This document shows, piece by piece, positions 32,865 through 42,893 of a DNA stretch of 52,561 nucleotides. A model generated the notes under the pieces. The model did no database searches. It worked only from the letters and a program-made list of their open reading frames with translations, and was not told the origin of the DNA. The stretch is from Verrucomicrobiota bacterium (GTDB lineage Bacteria > Verrucomicrobiota > Verrucomicrobiia > Limisphaerales > UBA1319), in NCBI GenBank assembly GCA_022709905.1, contig JAKLHY010000056.1, forward strand, positions 1 to 52,561, read 5' to 3'. Numbering within the stretch: position 1 is the first letter of the stretch; each line of letters begins with the position of its first letter. Position numbers and translations under genes: made by a program.

Positions 32865-35638
32865 ATCCTGACCCACCCATCCTGCCCGACGAAGAGCGGG
32901 AAGCCCGAATCACGGCCCTCCTGCTTGGCGAACTCACGGCCGATGAGGCGGAAGCCACCCGTCAAGCCATCTCGAGGGATCCCGAGCTTGCGCAACTCAA
33001 AGAACGATTGAGAAAGACCATCCAATGGGTGCGTGAAACCGCCGCCGATCCCATCCAGGAATCTCAGGCGTTTTCGTCCGCCAGCCATCTTTCGCCGGCC
33101 CGCCGGGACGCATTGCTGCGACGTCTCCGGCAGCGCGACGATCCCTCGATCCGGGAGATCTCCTTTCGGCGCGAATGGCCGTGGTATATCCCCGCCTCAT
33201 TGGCGGCCGCGCTGGTCTGTTGGCTGGGAATCACAGCGGTTCTCCTCGACACAGGATCCGTGAAATGGAGCCGTTCTTCCACCCGTTTGGCCAAGAACGA
33301 AAAGGCCGACTCAGACCATTCCGTCGGCTACGGCCACTGGAAGTATCAAGAGAAAATCGCAGAAGTCCCGAAAGCCGATATCCCTCCACCGCAAAGCGCC
33401 GGACAACAATTTGGATTGCCTTCTTCATCCACACCTCCAACCGCCGCGGCCGCCGCGGCCGATGCTTCCGTTGATGGGCGAGCTTCACAAGAAACTCCGC
33501 AAAGAAGAGGCCTAGCGACAGGCGGCGGAGCCGGCATGATGGGCGGTTTTTGGGGGGGAGGTCAGTCGGCCGATATCAAAGAGCAATTGCTCTTGGGCCG
33601 AAAGCCGGCTGCAAGTCCATCGAGACAACTGGCCAGGGAACCCCAGATCAAACCCCTGGGCGAATCGCTTGCGGAAGGCATCAGCGTGGGGGTAAACTTC
33701 GACAAGGTCGATGTGGATATTGCCGGTAAAAAACTTGTCCCCGAACTCGCCCAAGCCGCCCTTCCACCTGTTCAGCTCACGGTCGAGCCTCCACCCATAA
33801 CGGCAGCCGGGGCATTGGTCTTGCCGACTGATCAACCCCATTCAATCGAAAAACCGGAGGCCTCTCGTGAGAGGAAGGCGGGGCGCGCAGGAGTATTGCG
33901 GCAGTCGATCATGACCAACACCATGGAGGGCCGCCTGGGTCTTGCCCTGGAACCGACCGATACCTTGGCTCGCGGCCAAGTCAAGGTTGGCGAACAGGCG
34001 GGGGGGAGCGTATTCACGCCGGGCATGAAGGAAGTCCAAGCCCGACGTTATTTCAGAGGCGTAGATCGAGCTTATGCTGGTGAATCGGTAGCATGGGGTG
34101 ATTTTGACAGCGACGGTTCGGTGGATTTGTTCGCAGGGCAGACACACGGAACGCAGGGATTGGTTCTGGGAGATCAACCGGTGCTTGGTTATAAGCTGGA
34201 AAAGCAGAAAGAACGTCTGGTTGCCTTGGATGAGGAATCCGAAAAATTGTCTCTTCACGATGAAAGCCGACGGTTATCTGAACGGACTATGGCGCCGACA
34301 CCCACGCCGGAGGTCCAGACCGCCGATCAACCCTATTCGACCTTCTCCCTGAACATCAGTGATGTCTCTTTTCGACTGTGCGCAGCCAGCCTGGAAAAGG
34401 GCGTGATGCCCGATCCATCCACGATCCGGAGCGAGGAATTCATCAATGCCTTTGATTACCGGGATCCGGAACCGCCCCCAGGAGTTCCAGTATCTCTGAC
34501 CTGGGAGATGGCGCGTTATCCTTACGCGCACAACCGCGAAGTCTTGCGGTTATCCCTGAAAACAGCCGCCTCGGGCCGCAACGCCCATCAGCCTCTGAAC
34601 CTGGTCTTGCTGCTCGATAATTCCGGTTCGATGGAACGTGCGGATCGAGTTCGGATCATCGAGGAGTGCCTGCGCGTGCTGGCGGCGCAGCTCAGGCCTG
34701 AAGACAAGATCAGCGTCGTGGCGTTTGCCCGCACGGCGCGGCTTTGGGCGGATGGTCTCTCGGGCGAGGAGGCCCAGGAGGCCCTTCGGCGGGTTACTGA
34801 ATTGACGCCGCAGGGCGGCACCAACCTCGAGGACGCTCTGGACCAGGCTTACGCGACGGCTATCCGCCACTTTCTGCCCCAGGGCATCAACCGCGTCATC
34901 CTTCTGACTGATGGCGCGGCCAACCTGGGTGATGTGACCCCGGCCTCGCTGAAACAGAGGGTGGAGCATCACCGGCAACAAGGGATCGCTCTGGACTGCT
35001 TTGGCATCGGATGGGAAGGTTACCACGATGAATTGCTTGAGGCGCTGTCGCGCAACGGCGATGGCCGCTACGGCTTTGTGAACTCGCCTGACGAGGCGGC
35101 GGTAGGTTTCGCCAATCGCATTTCAGGCGCCCTGCAGACGGCGGCGGCCGACGTCAAGGTCCAAGTGCAGTTCAATCCTCAGCGGGTTCAGCTTTATCGT
35201 CAGATTGGCTATGCCAAACACCAGCTAACGCAAGAACAATTCCGCGATGCGGCCGTGGATGCCGCGGAGATCGCCGCGTCGGAATCGGGGACGGCGCTTT
35301 ATGTGCTGGGTTTGAATCCACAAGGCCAAGGCCCGCTGGGCTGGGTTCGAGTGCGATACAAGTTGCCGGCCACCGGCGAGTACCAGGAGCACGAGTGGCT
35401 GCTGTCGGACATCATGTCCCCCAAGTCCTTTGAGCAAGCCAGCTCGGCTCTTCGCCTGGCGACAGTGGCCGCCGCGTTCTCGGAATGGCTGGCATCGAGT
35501 CCCTTTGCGGCCGATGTCAATCCAGAGTTACTCGTGCGGCATTTGCAGGGCATTCCGGAGATTTATCCACTGGATCACCGTCCAAGACAACTCGAGCTGA
35601 TGATTCAACAAGCCAAATCCGTTCATCAGAACCGATAA
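32861..35638 (+). CDS. Membrane VWA-domain protein (YfbK-like) with anti-sigma-like N-terminus
   Basis: 925 residues. Residues 1-100 are acidic, helical and cytoplasmic (ITALLLGELTADEAEATRQA), in the position of an anti-sigma domain but without a zinc-binding HxxxCxxC. One membrane helix (106-128, WYIPASLAAALVCWLGITAV) follows. A long low-complexity linker (150-480) includes a Gly-rich GGGAGMMGGFWGGG and an isolated FG-GAP-like loop (WGDFDSDGSVDLFAG, 412-426). The VWA N-terminal region (TFSLNISDVSFR...) starts at about 494. The VWA core has a complete MIDAS: Asp586-Ser588-Ser590 (LLLDNSGSM), Thr654 (GGTNL) and Asp684 (LLTDGAANLG). The YfbK-type C-terminal segment ends the protein. The VWA domain is on the extracytoplasmic side. 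Its 4-bp overlap with the sigma gene supports a regulator role. Confidence 0.88.
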   Translation: MNPDPPILPDEEREARITALLLGELTADEAEATRQAISRDPELAQLKERLRKTIQWVRETAADPIQESQAFSSASHLSPARRDALLRRLRQRDDPSIREISFRREWPWYIPASLAAALVCWLGITAVLLDTGSVKWSRSSTRLAKNEKADSDHSVGYGHWKYQEKIAEVPKADIPPPQSAGQQFGLPSSSTPPTAAAAAADASVDGRASQETPQRRGLATGGGAGMMGGFWGGGQSADIKEQLLLGRKPAASPSRQLAREPQIKPLGESLAEGISVGVNFDKVDVDIAGKKLVPELAQAALPPVQLTVEPPPITAAGALVLPTDQPHSIEKPEASRERKAGRAGVLRQSIMTNTMEGRLGLALEPTDTLARGQVKVGEQAGGSVFTPGMKEVQARRYFRGVDRAYAGESVAWGDFDSDGSVDLFAGQTHGTQGLVLGDQPVLGYKLEKQKERLVALDEESEKLSLHDESRRLSERTMAPTPTPEVQTADQPYSTFSLNISDVSFRLCAASLEKGVMPDPSTIRSEEFINAFDYRDPEPPPGVPVSLTWEMARYPYAHNREVLRLSLKTAASGRNAHQPLNLVLLLDNSGSMERADRVRIIEECLRVLAAQLRPEDKISVVAFARTARLWADGLSGEEAQEALRRVTELTPQGGTNLEDALDQAYATAIRHFLPQGINRVILLTDGAANLGDVTPASLKQRVEHHRQQGIALDCFGIGWEGYHDELLEALSRNGDGRYGFVNSPDEAAVGFANRISGALQTAAADVKVQVQFNPQRVQLYRQIGYAKHQLTQEQFRDAAVDAAEIAASESGTALYVLGLNPQGQGPLGWVRVRYKLPATGEYQEHEWLLSDIMSPKSFEQASSALRLATVAAAFSEWLASSPFAADVNPELLVRHLQGIPEIYPLDHRPRQLELMIQQAKSVHQNR

Positions 35639-35645
35639 TAAATCC

Positions 35646-38600
35646 ATGCTCACCCCCATGCCAACTCACCCTGATCCCCAGGAGAACACGAAAGAAGATC
35701 CCATGAAACCGAACACGCCCTCTTCACGAAAACACTCGGCTGAACTGAAACGACCCCTGTTTCTGACTTTCTCCCGCCCTGTTTCTCTGGCAAGGGCGTT
35801 TGCTTTGATCCTCGGGCTTCAGCTGGTGGGGATGCCCTTCAGGCAGTCTTGCGCAACACTGCTGGCGGCGGATCCTGCCATCGAGACCGAGGTGAAAAAA
35901 CTGGCGGTGGACGGCGGCATCCAAGACGGCAAGGCCCGATTGACCATCGAAGCCGATCTGGACAGATGGAAGAGAGGCTCCGAGAAGGTCCTGATGACGG
36001 CCAGCGTAAGACACTCGATTCGACCAACGGCAGAAAAACTTCAGCATGCCTTCGCCCTTCAACTGGATTTTTTGCAGGGAAAGCCTGAAGAAGTCATCCT
36101 CACGCTCTCCGGCAAAGGCGAAGTCCGCCAGGTCAAGGGAGAGGGGCTTCGGGATTGGAGCATCCGGAAATCGCCCCATGGAACGCGCTATTTGGTTTTG
36201 CGTTTTCCGCCATCCTCTGAGCCTTTGACGCGGTTCTCGGGTGAAATCACCGGAGAAACGGAGATGGACGATCTACCGACGAGGGTGACCCCCCTGGCTG
36301 TGACGCCGGATCAACCCGCATGGTTTCAAGGCTTCGTCCTGGTGGAATCCAATCCTGCGCTTCATATTTCGGCCACGAATTTGACGGGGCTGACGCCGAT
36401 CGAAAGCCGTTATCTGCCCGCTGAATTGGGATTTGCGCCGAAGGAGGGTCAACCCACGCCCCAGGCATTCCGGTTCCATGGGAGCGGATACTCGCTGGCG
36501 TTGGACGTCGCGTTTGCCGATCCGGAAACCCGCCGGGTTGTGCTGCGCAATGGCCGACTTTTGGGACAGTTCCGCGATCAACAAGCGACTTTTTCCTTTC
36601 AGGCAAGCGCCCGGATTAAGCATGAAAAAGGCGGCAAACTGGAACTGCTTTCAGGCGGTGTGGCCCTCAGTGAGCTTCCCCCCGGCCACGAGGGGAAGTT
36701 GAAATTTGAAAATGACCGCTTCTGGCTGGTTTTCGACAAACCGGGTGAATACCCCGTGCAACTCCAATTTCATGCCGCTATCCGGTCTTCCAACGAATGG
36801 AACACGATTGACTTTCGGATCGCATCAGCCTCTCCGCAGCCGGCGGTTTTCCGAGGTTTGAAACCTGACACCCAGTTCCAAGCGACAGACTCGGCTCGCC
36901 CGGAGCTTCAAGGCGATGAATTTGTGACTTACCTGCCCGTGGATGGCCATGTGCGTCTGGCTTGGAAAGAAGCTCTGCCGGAGGCGGAGGGCAAGCTCTT
37001 TTTCGCGGGCGAAATGCTCTCCCAAATTGTGGTCAGCCCCGGCCTGATGAGGCAGGTGGCGCTCCTGGATTTCAAGGTGATGCAGGGAGAACTCAACCGG
37101 CTCTGCCTGCTGATGCGCGGCGAGGGCGAGGTCACCCGGATCCAGGGCGCCGACGTCCTGGCCTGGTCCCTGGAGTCGACGGATGATCCTGCCGAACGCC
37201 GGCTAATCATCCAAATGAACCAATCTCAGAAGGATCATTTTTCTCTTCAAGTGCAAATGCAGACGCCCCTGGGGGCTTTTCCAACCGCCAAAGACGCCCT
37301 GCTGCTCCGTCCGGAGGGGGCCACCCGTTTTACGGGGTATTTCCGGATTCTCAACGAAGGCGCGGTGCGCCTTGAAGTCACTCAGGCCAAGGGCGTATCC
37401 CAAGTTTCTCCCAAGCAATTTCCCGCGACCGATGCCACACTTCGGGCTTTCGCGGCTTCGGACCGGCCGGGCTTTGTCTATCGGTTCTCGGGAATGGACC
37501 TCAGCCTCCGGATCCAAGCCGACGCGGTCCTGCCCGAGTTGACCGTCTCCCATGTGCTCACCTATCACCTGGGTGAAACCGAAATGACCCTGGAAGGCGA
37601 AATCGAGCTGGATATCCGGGAGGCGCCTTTGAGGGAGTTGCTGATCCGGGTGCCGCGGGGTTACGCCATTGCCAAACTGTCGGCAGGAGGCATGACCGAT
37701 TATTTCCTCCGTGAAATCGCGGAATCTCCCGGAGCCGAGCTCCGGCTTGTCTATGGCCAACCGGTGACCGGCCGCCAGGTGATCCAGCTTCAAATGGAAC
37801 GGAATCAGGCGCTCCAGGAAACCTCCTGGCTCGTGCCCCGCATCGAGGTGCTGAAGACTAAATCGGTCCGCGGCCAAATTGGCATTGCCGCCGATGCCGG
37901 GATTCGGCTGGTCCCGGAAAAAAATCCGGGACTCACCGAGGTGGCGACTGCTTTCTTTCCGAAGAAACTGCCCAATCTCCAAGCGGCCTTCCGAGTCAGC
38001 GATCCTCAATGGCAAATCAACCTCCAAGTGGAACGGTTGCCGCAATCCATCCAAGTCGATGCCTTTCACCTGTTCTCAATCGGGGAAGGCATCGCCTACG
38101 GCAGCAGTGTTCTGAACTACCTCATCTCGGGAGCGCCGACAGCTACTCTCAAGGTCCAGCTTGCCGACGAGTATTTCAACGTGGAGTTTACCGGCAAGGA
38201 CATCCGAAACTGGAAAAAGACCCCCGAGGGTTATCAGGTTCAACTGCACACACCGGTCGCAGGTCCCTACACTCTGTTGGCCACCTACGAACGGCCGTTT
38301 AAATCACAAGGGGACACCCTGTCATTCACGGGGGCCAGGCCCCTGGACGCGCGTTCCGAGCAGGGCCACACCCTGGTCATTAGCGTTTTTCAATTTCAGG
38401 TCCGGCCAGATGAGGTCTCCCCCGGCTTGCTGCCTCTGGAAACCGGCGAAGTGCCGGCGGAATACCGGCTTCTATTCGACGCCCCGATTCTTGCCGCCTA
38501 TCGCTATAACGCGCGTCCGTTCAACTTGCGACTTGCGCTTAAACCGTTGACCCAAGGCGAAACCCTGAGCCAAGTCGTGGATCGAGCATCCTTGGTCACC

Positions 38601-41600
38601 CGGATCTCGCAGGAAGGACAGGTCTTGACCGAGGCTAGGTATTTCGTCAAAAACCGTGGCCAGCCTCATTTCCGGGTGACCCTTCCCGAGGGCATTCAGT
38701 TGTGGTCGACCCTTGTCAACGGCGTCTCCGCAGTGCCGGTCACCATGGGTCAAACCAATTTCGTGCCTCTGCCCCAGCGCAATGAATCGAATGCGGTGCT
38801 GACGGTCGAACTCAAGCTCGCCACCCGGTCCAAGAATCCCACGCGCATTGCGGTTCGAGCTCCGGTTGTGGATGCCCCGATCCTGCTTGCGGACTGGAAA
38901 TTCGAGGCGGATGCCGGCCATCGGTTGATCTTTCGTCGCGGTTCGCTCCAACCAGCGGGCGGGATTCTGGATCCATCGGGATTCGGGGGGCTGGCACATT
39001 TGTTTACCGGATCCCGCAGTCGAAAAACCGGAGGATTGATCGCGATCGCTTTTGCCCTATGGTTCCTCGCCGGCTGGATGTGGCGGTGGGCAAGCCGGCC
39101 TGGAACTTACAAGTATAGCCCGCCTTATCTGGCCGGGAGCCTGCTCGGCATGTGCGCTTTCATCATCGGCGCGGCGGTTTGGGTGGATCTGATGGATCTG
39201 GCCAGACATCAACCTGAGCCTCCGCCCTCGCTGGCCTTTACCGCGCCTGTTCAACAAAGCGGCACCAGCCTGGCTATCGAGGTCAGCAACCTGCCGGAAA
39301 CCATCCCGACGTGGGCCCGAATCCTGGAATACTGGCCATTCTTGTTCGCGATCTTTTTTGGATTGTATAGTCTTGTGACCTCCCGGACCTGGCTTCGCCC
39401 CGTTGGCATGGTTCTGGCCTGGCTCTTGGTCTTTTGGACGTGCCTGCGGTCGACTCGCGGAACGTTGGTCTTTCTCGCCTTATGGTTGTTGTTTTTGCTG
39501 GTCCGAATGGTTGTTCCATCGATCTATCGTCTGGCCAAAGTCCCGCGTAAACCCAAAGCACCGCCCGCCCCCCCGAGCGTTAATGCGGCAGCCATGGCGG
39601 CGATTGCGGGAGCGCTATTCTTATTCCAGAATCCGGCCCAGGCTCAGCGGGCCTCGGATCCGCCCATCCACCCGTTGGCGGATTCTGTGGTGCACCAGAT
39701 CAAAGTGCAGGATCAGTTCGCTTTTGCCACTGTTCGCATCACCTGGCAGGCTGAAGAAGGCGCTGTCCTGCCGGTCATTTTTTCACCGGCTGTCCTCACT
39801 CGAATTGAATTTCCCACCAATCAATTGCAGTGGTTGCGGTCCGAGGAACCCATGCGGCGCGGATACTCGGTGCTGGCGAAGAAAAGCGGGCGTTGCGAAA
39901 TCGAGCTGCAGTACCAGTTGCCCGTGAATCTTAAGCATGGAATTCCGGGAGTGACACTGCCCGCCCAGCATGGCCTGGTCAATCAGGCCACCCTCACGCT
40001 CGCCGGCCAGGACGTGGAAGTCATCTCACCCCAGGCGGTTTCTCTGGAACCGGCCAGATCCGCGTCCGCGCAAGACACCGTCGTTCGCATGGTCCTCACC
40101 CCCTCGAACGAATCCTGGATAGGCTGGAAACCCCGAAGTCGGGATGTCCGTCGGGAAAAGGCCGTGATTTACGCCGAACTGGTCCAGCTTTATGCCCCCT
40201 CGGCCGGTATTATTGAAGGCGCGCACTGGGTGCAAGTCCGGCCCGCCCAGGGAGAGGTCTCCGAACTGATCCTCGAGGTGCCGTCGGCGGTTACCGTCAC
40301 AGATGTCAATGGCTTGGTCGGAGCCTCCCTTCAAGAGGAAACCAAGTCGGCGGCTTCGGGCCGGTCTTCGACCAATCTCGTTGCCCTCTGGCGATTTGAT
40401 CCCGACAATCGAAAGCTCCGAGTCACCCTGCAGCCTCCGCAAGCCCGGCCGTTTGCCATCCAGGTTCAGTCTCAGGTCTCGGCGGGTCCCTTGCCGCTGG
40501 ATCACCGTCTGGGATTGCTTTCGGTGAGCGGCGCAGCCCGGCAAATCGGTCTGATCGGCATCGCAACCGGATCCGAGGTGCAATTGGATGACATCAAATC
40601 GGACCGGCTCTCTGCCATCAATCTGGAGGATTTTCCGGTCTCGATCCTCCAGGCGCTTCAGGCCCAAACGAGCGGCCTCACTCTTCATCGGGCCTTCCGC
40701 TACGACGACATCCAGGCCACCGCGTCCATCCGCGCTTCCAGTGTCGAATCGGATGTCCGCATCGAAACCCAGCAAACGCTCTCCCTGGGGGAGGATCGAA
40801 TCCTGCTCGCGGCCAATGTCAGCGTGCAAATCGCGAGAGCCGGCATTTTCCGTTTGAGTTTTTCCCTTCCCACAGGCATGGATGTCGAGTCGATCAGCGG
40901 TCCGTCCCTCAGCCACTGGACAGAACTCAAAGAGGAAGGAAACCGCTGGATCACCCTCCATCTGCAAGGCCGCACCGAAGGCCGCCAGCAGTTCGCCATT
41001 CATCTGGCCGGACCCGGCATAAAATCCGCCGGCTCCTGGACGGTTCCCCGATTGAGCTTTCGCGAAGCCGGCAAGCAACAAGGCCAGCTGGTCCTGGCCC
41101 CCGAACAAGGGATGCGCCTCCAGACAACCCTCCGCGAAGGACTCATTCCTCTGGATCCGGAAAAGGCAGGGCTTCGCCAAAAGGGCGTCCTCGCCTTTCG
41201 ACTCTTGCAGGATCCCTGGCAACTCGCGCTGGACATCGAACAGGTCGATTCCTGGATCCAAACCACCAGCCTGCAGCACGTCATCATCAGTGAAGCCCAG
41301 ATCAAGACGGCCGCCAATCTCCAATATCAGATCGAGAATACCGGTCTGAAGTCCTTGCGAATCAGACTGCCGGCTGATGCCGATAATGTGCGGTTCCAGG
41401 GCGATCAGGTGGCGGACTTTCTACCCATCGATAACACCCTCACCAACGGCCTTCAATCCTGGGAAGTCAAACTCCATCGACGGATCATTGGACCGTATCT
41501 GCTCCAAGTCACTTACCAAAACCGCATCCCTGAGGCCGTCAGCCAAGTCCAGATCTCGGGAATCCAGGCTGAGGGCGTCAACCTGCAAAGAGGCTTTCTC

Positions 41601-42884
41601 ACCGTTCAATCGAGCGGACGACTCCAAATCCGCTCCGATTCACCTCCCCCAACCCTCCAAACCACCGATTGGCAATCCATACCCCGTGCCCTGCGACAAA
41701 GCATGCCTGCCGATTCCGCCAACTTTTCCTATCGCCTGGTCGAACCTGACTTTCAATTGATCCTGCGGCTGGAACGTCATGAATCCGCCAAATTGCTCGC
41801 CGCAAGGGTCGAACGAATCTCGCTGACCTCCGTCATTTCGGACGATGGCAACATGCTGACTCAGGTTCGGCTCGATCTGGTCCCCGGAGACAAACGCCTT
41901 CTCCACCTCACGCTGCCTGAGAAAGCCCGGTTCTGGTTTGCTTTCCTCAACCAAAACAGCACCTGGCCGTGGAAGGAAGATCAAAAGATCCTGCTGCCGC
42001 TGGAACAAAATGTCCAACCGGGCCGTTCGGTTGCCGTCGAGTTCTTTTATTCCACGCAGGCGCTCAACCGCGAGGGGAACGGCCGATTTCTGGATCTTGA
42101 GTTGCTCGGACCCAAATTCGATCTGCCCCTCGAGAACATTACCTGGCGGGTTTTTTTGGGCGATAAATGGGAATTGCGCGACTGGAAAGGCACGCTCCAA
42201 CTGCACGAGGACAAAAGGGTCAGGAGCCTGGCCGTCATCGACGATCGCTCCTATCTGATGAACGAGATCAATCTGCGGCAGGAAAAAACCAAGGAAGCCG
42301 AACAGATGCTGCAAACCGCCAACACCCTGCTCGAACAAGGCGATCCGCAACAAGCCCGCCAAGCCTTCCAGGCCGCCTTTGGCATGTCACGCCATGACTA
42401 TGCCTTCAACGAAGATGCCCGCGTCCAATTGCACAACCTCAAGCTCCAGCAGGCCCTGGTCGGGCTTAACTACCGCCAGGCCGCCTTCGCCAACGATGCG
42501 GATTCGCTGGCCACGCGTCTCCGCGACCTGAAAAACCGCAAAGGCATGGCTTACACCCAGGAGGAAGCCCGCCAGATCATCGATCGCAAGACCGCCGATG
42601 AAAACAGCGCGTTCCTCCGACTCGCCGAACGGCTGGTGCAACAACAGGATGCCGCCATCTCCGCCCCCGTCGCCATCCGCGCTTCCATCCCCGAACAAGG
42701 CCGGCAGTTCACTTTCTCACGAGCCATTCAGGTCGATACCTGGGCCGATATGAACCTCACGCTGTCGGCCCGCGCAAAAAGGCCGGCCTCCTCGGCCACG
42801 CGCTTGACCATCCTCGCCGCTGTTGCCTTGGGTATTATCATGATCACCTGGATCTCGCGCCGCCGAGTCCAATCCGGCCCATGA
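35646..42884 (+). CDS. Giant membrane protein with two duplicated extracytoplasmic halves, unknown function
   Basis: 2412 residues from ATG 35646 (ATG 35703 is an alternative). After an N-terminal hydrophobic segment (LARAFALILGLQLVGMPF), a beta-rich half of about 1050 residues precedes a membrane block of five helices (about 1127-1296). A further signal-like helix ending PAQAQRA (about 1312-1334) leads into a second half, closed by a single helix (LTILAAVALGIIMITWISRRR, about 2388-2408). Parts of the halves align by eye: LNYLISGAPTATLKVQLAD...VAGPYTLLATYERP with LQYQIENTGLKSLRIRLPA...IIGPYLLQVTYQNR, and VTRISQEGQVLTEAR..FRVTLPEG with LTSVISDDGNMLTQVR..LHLTLPEK. I recognise no known family and no catalytic motif. 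The gene starts 7 bp after the VWA gene, so it is surely part of the sigma/VWA operon. Confidence 0.85.
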   Translation: MLTPMPTHPDPQENTKEDPMKPNTPSSRKHSAELKRPLFLTFSRPVSLARAFALILGLQLVGMPFRQSCATLLAADPAIETEVKKLAVDGGIQDGKARLTIEADLDRWKRGSEKVLMTASVRHSIRPTAEKLQHAFALQLDFLQGKPEEVILTLSGKGEVRQVKGEGLRDWSIRKSPHGTRYLVLRFPPSSEPLTRFSGEITGETEMDDLPTRVTPLAVTPDQPAWFQGFVLVESNPALHISATNLTGLTPIESRYLPAELGFAPKEGQPTPQAFRFHGSGYSLALDVAFADPETRRVVLRNGRLLGQFRDQQATFSFQASARIKHEKGGKLELLSGGVALSELPPGHEGKLKFENDRFWLVFDKPGEYPVQLQFHAAIRSSNEWNTIDFRIASASPQPAVFRGLKPDTQFQATDSARPELQGDEFVTYLPVDGHVRLAWKEALPEAEGKLFFAGEMLSQIVVSPGLMRQVALLDFKVMQGELNRLCLLMRGEGEVTRIQGADVLAWSLESTDDPAERRLIIQMNQSQKDHFSLQVQMQTPLGAFPTAKDALLLRPEGATRFTGYFRILNEGAVRLEVTQAKGVSQVSPKQFPATDATLRAFAASDRPGFVYRFSGMDLSLRIQADAVLPELTVSHVLTYHLGETEMTLEGEIELDIREAPLRELLIRVPRGYAIAKLSAGGMTDYFLREIAESPGAELRLVYGQPVTGRQVIQLQMERNQALQETSWLVPRIEVLKTKSVRGQIGIAADAGIRLVPEKNPGLTEVATAFFPKKLPNLQAAFRVSDPQWQINLQVERLPQSIQVDAFHLFSIGEGIAYGSSVLNYLISGAPTATLKVQLADEYFNVEFTGKDIRNWKKTPEGYQVQLHTPVAGPYTLLATYERPFKSQGDTLSFTGARPLDARSEQGHTLVISVFQFQVRPDEVSPGLLPLETGEVPAEYRLLFDAPILAAYRYNARPFNLRLALKPLTQGETLSQVVDRASLVTRISQEGQVLTEARYFVKNRGQPHFRVTLPEGIQLWSTLVNGVSAVPVTMGQTNFVPLPQRNESNAVLTVELKLATRSKNPTRIAVRAPVVDAPILLADWKFEADAGHRLIFRRGSLQPAGGILDPSGFGGLAHLFTGSRSRKTGGLIAIAFALWFLAGWMWRWASRPGTYKYSPPYLAGSLLGMCAFIIGAAVWVDLMDLARHQPEPPPSLAFTAPVQQSGTSLAIEVSNLPETIPTWARILEYWPFLFAIFFGLYSLVTSRTWLRPVGMVLAWLLVFWTCLRSTRGTLVFLALWLLFLLVRMVVPSIYRLAKVPRKPKAPPAPPSVNAAAMAAIAGALFLFQNPAQAQRASDPPIHPLADSVVHQIKVQDQFAFATVRITWQAEEGAVLPVIFSPAVLTRIEFPTNQLQWLRSEEPMRRGYSVLAKKSGRCEIELQYQLPVNLKHGIPGVTLPAQHGLVNQATLTLAGQDVEVISPQAVSLEPARSASAQDTVVRMVLTPSNESWIGWKPRSRDVRREKAVIYAELVQLYAPSAGIIEGAHWVQVRPAQGEVSELILEVPSAVTVTDVNGLVGASLQEETKSAASGRSSTNLVALWRFDPDNRKLRVTLQPPQARPFAIQVQSQVSAGPLPLDHRLGLLSVSGAARQIGLIGIATGSEVQLDDIKSDRLSAINLEDFPVSILQALQAQTSGLTLHRAFRYDDIQATASIRASSVESDVRIETQQTLSLGEDRILLAANVSVQIARAGIFRLSFSLPTGMDVESISGPSLSHWTELKEEGNRWITLHLQGRTEGRQQFAIHLAGPGIKSAGSWTVPRLSFREAGKQQGQLVLAPEQGMRLQTTLREGLIPLDPEKAGLRQKGVLAFRLLQDPWQLALDIEQVDSWIQTTSLQHVIISEAQIKTAANLQYQIENTGLKSLRIRLPADADNVRFQGDQVADFLPIDNTLTNGLQSWEVKLHRRIIGPYLLQVTYQNRIPEAVSQVQISGIQAEGVNLQRGFLTVQSSGRLQIRSDSPPPTLQTTDWQSIPRALRQSMPADSANFSYRLVEPDFQLILRLERHESAKLLAARVERISLTSVISDDGNMLTQVRLDLVPGDKRLLHLTLPEKARFWFAFLNQNSTWPWKEDQKILLPLEQNVQPGRSVAVEFFYSTQALNREGNGRFLDLELLGPKFDLPLENITWRVFLGDKWELRDWKGTLQLHEDKRVRSLAVIDDRSYLMNEINLRQEKTKEAEQMLQTANTLLEQGDPQQARQAFQAAFGMSRHDYAFNEDARVQLHNLKLQQALVGLNYRQAAFANDADSLATRLRDLKNRKGMAYTQEEARQIIDRKTADENSAFLRLAERLVQQQDAAISAPVAIRASIPEQGRQFTFSRAIQVDTWADMNLTLSARAKRPASSATRLTILAAVALGIIMITWISRRRVQSGP

Positions 42885-42893
42885 AGCCTCGAC

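Noticed and set aside
40026..41324. A 432-codon open frame on the minus strand
   Set aside because: Antisense to the giant membrane protein, without any domain; the plus-strand frame is continuous over 7 kb.
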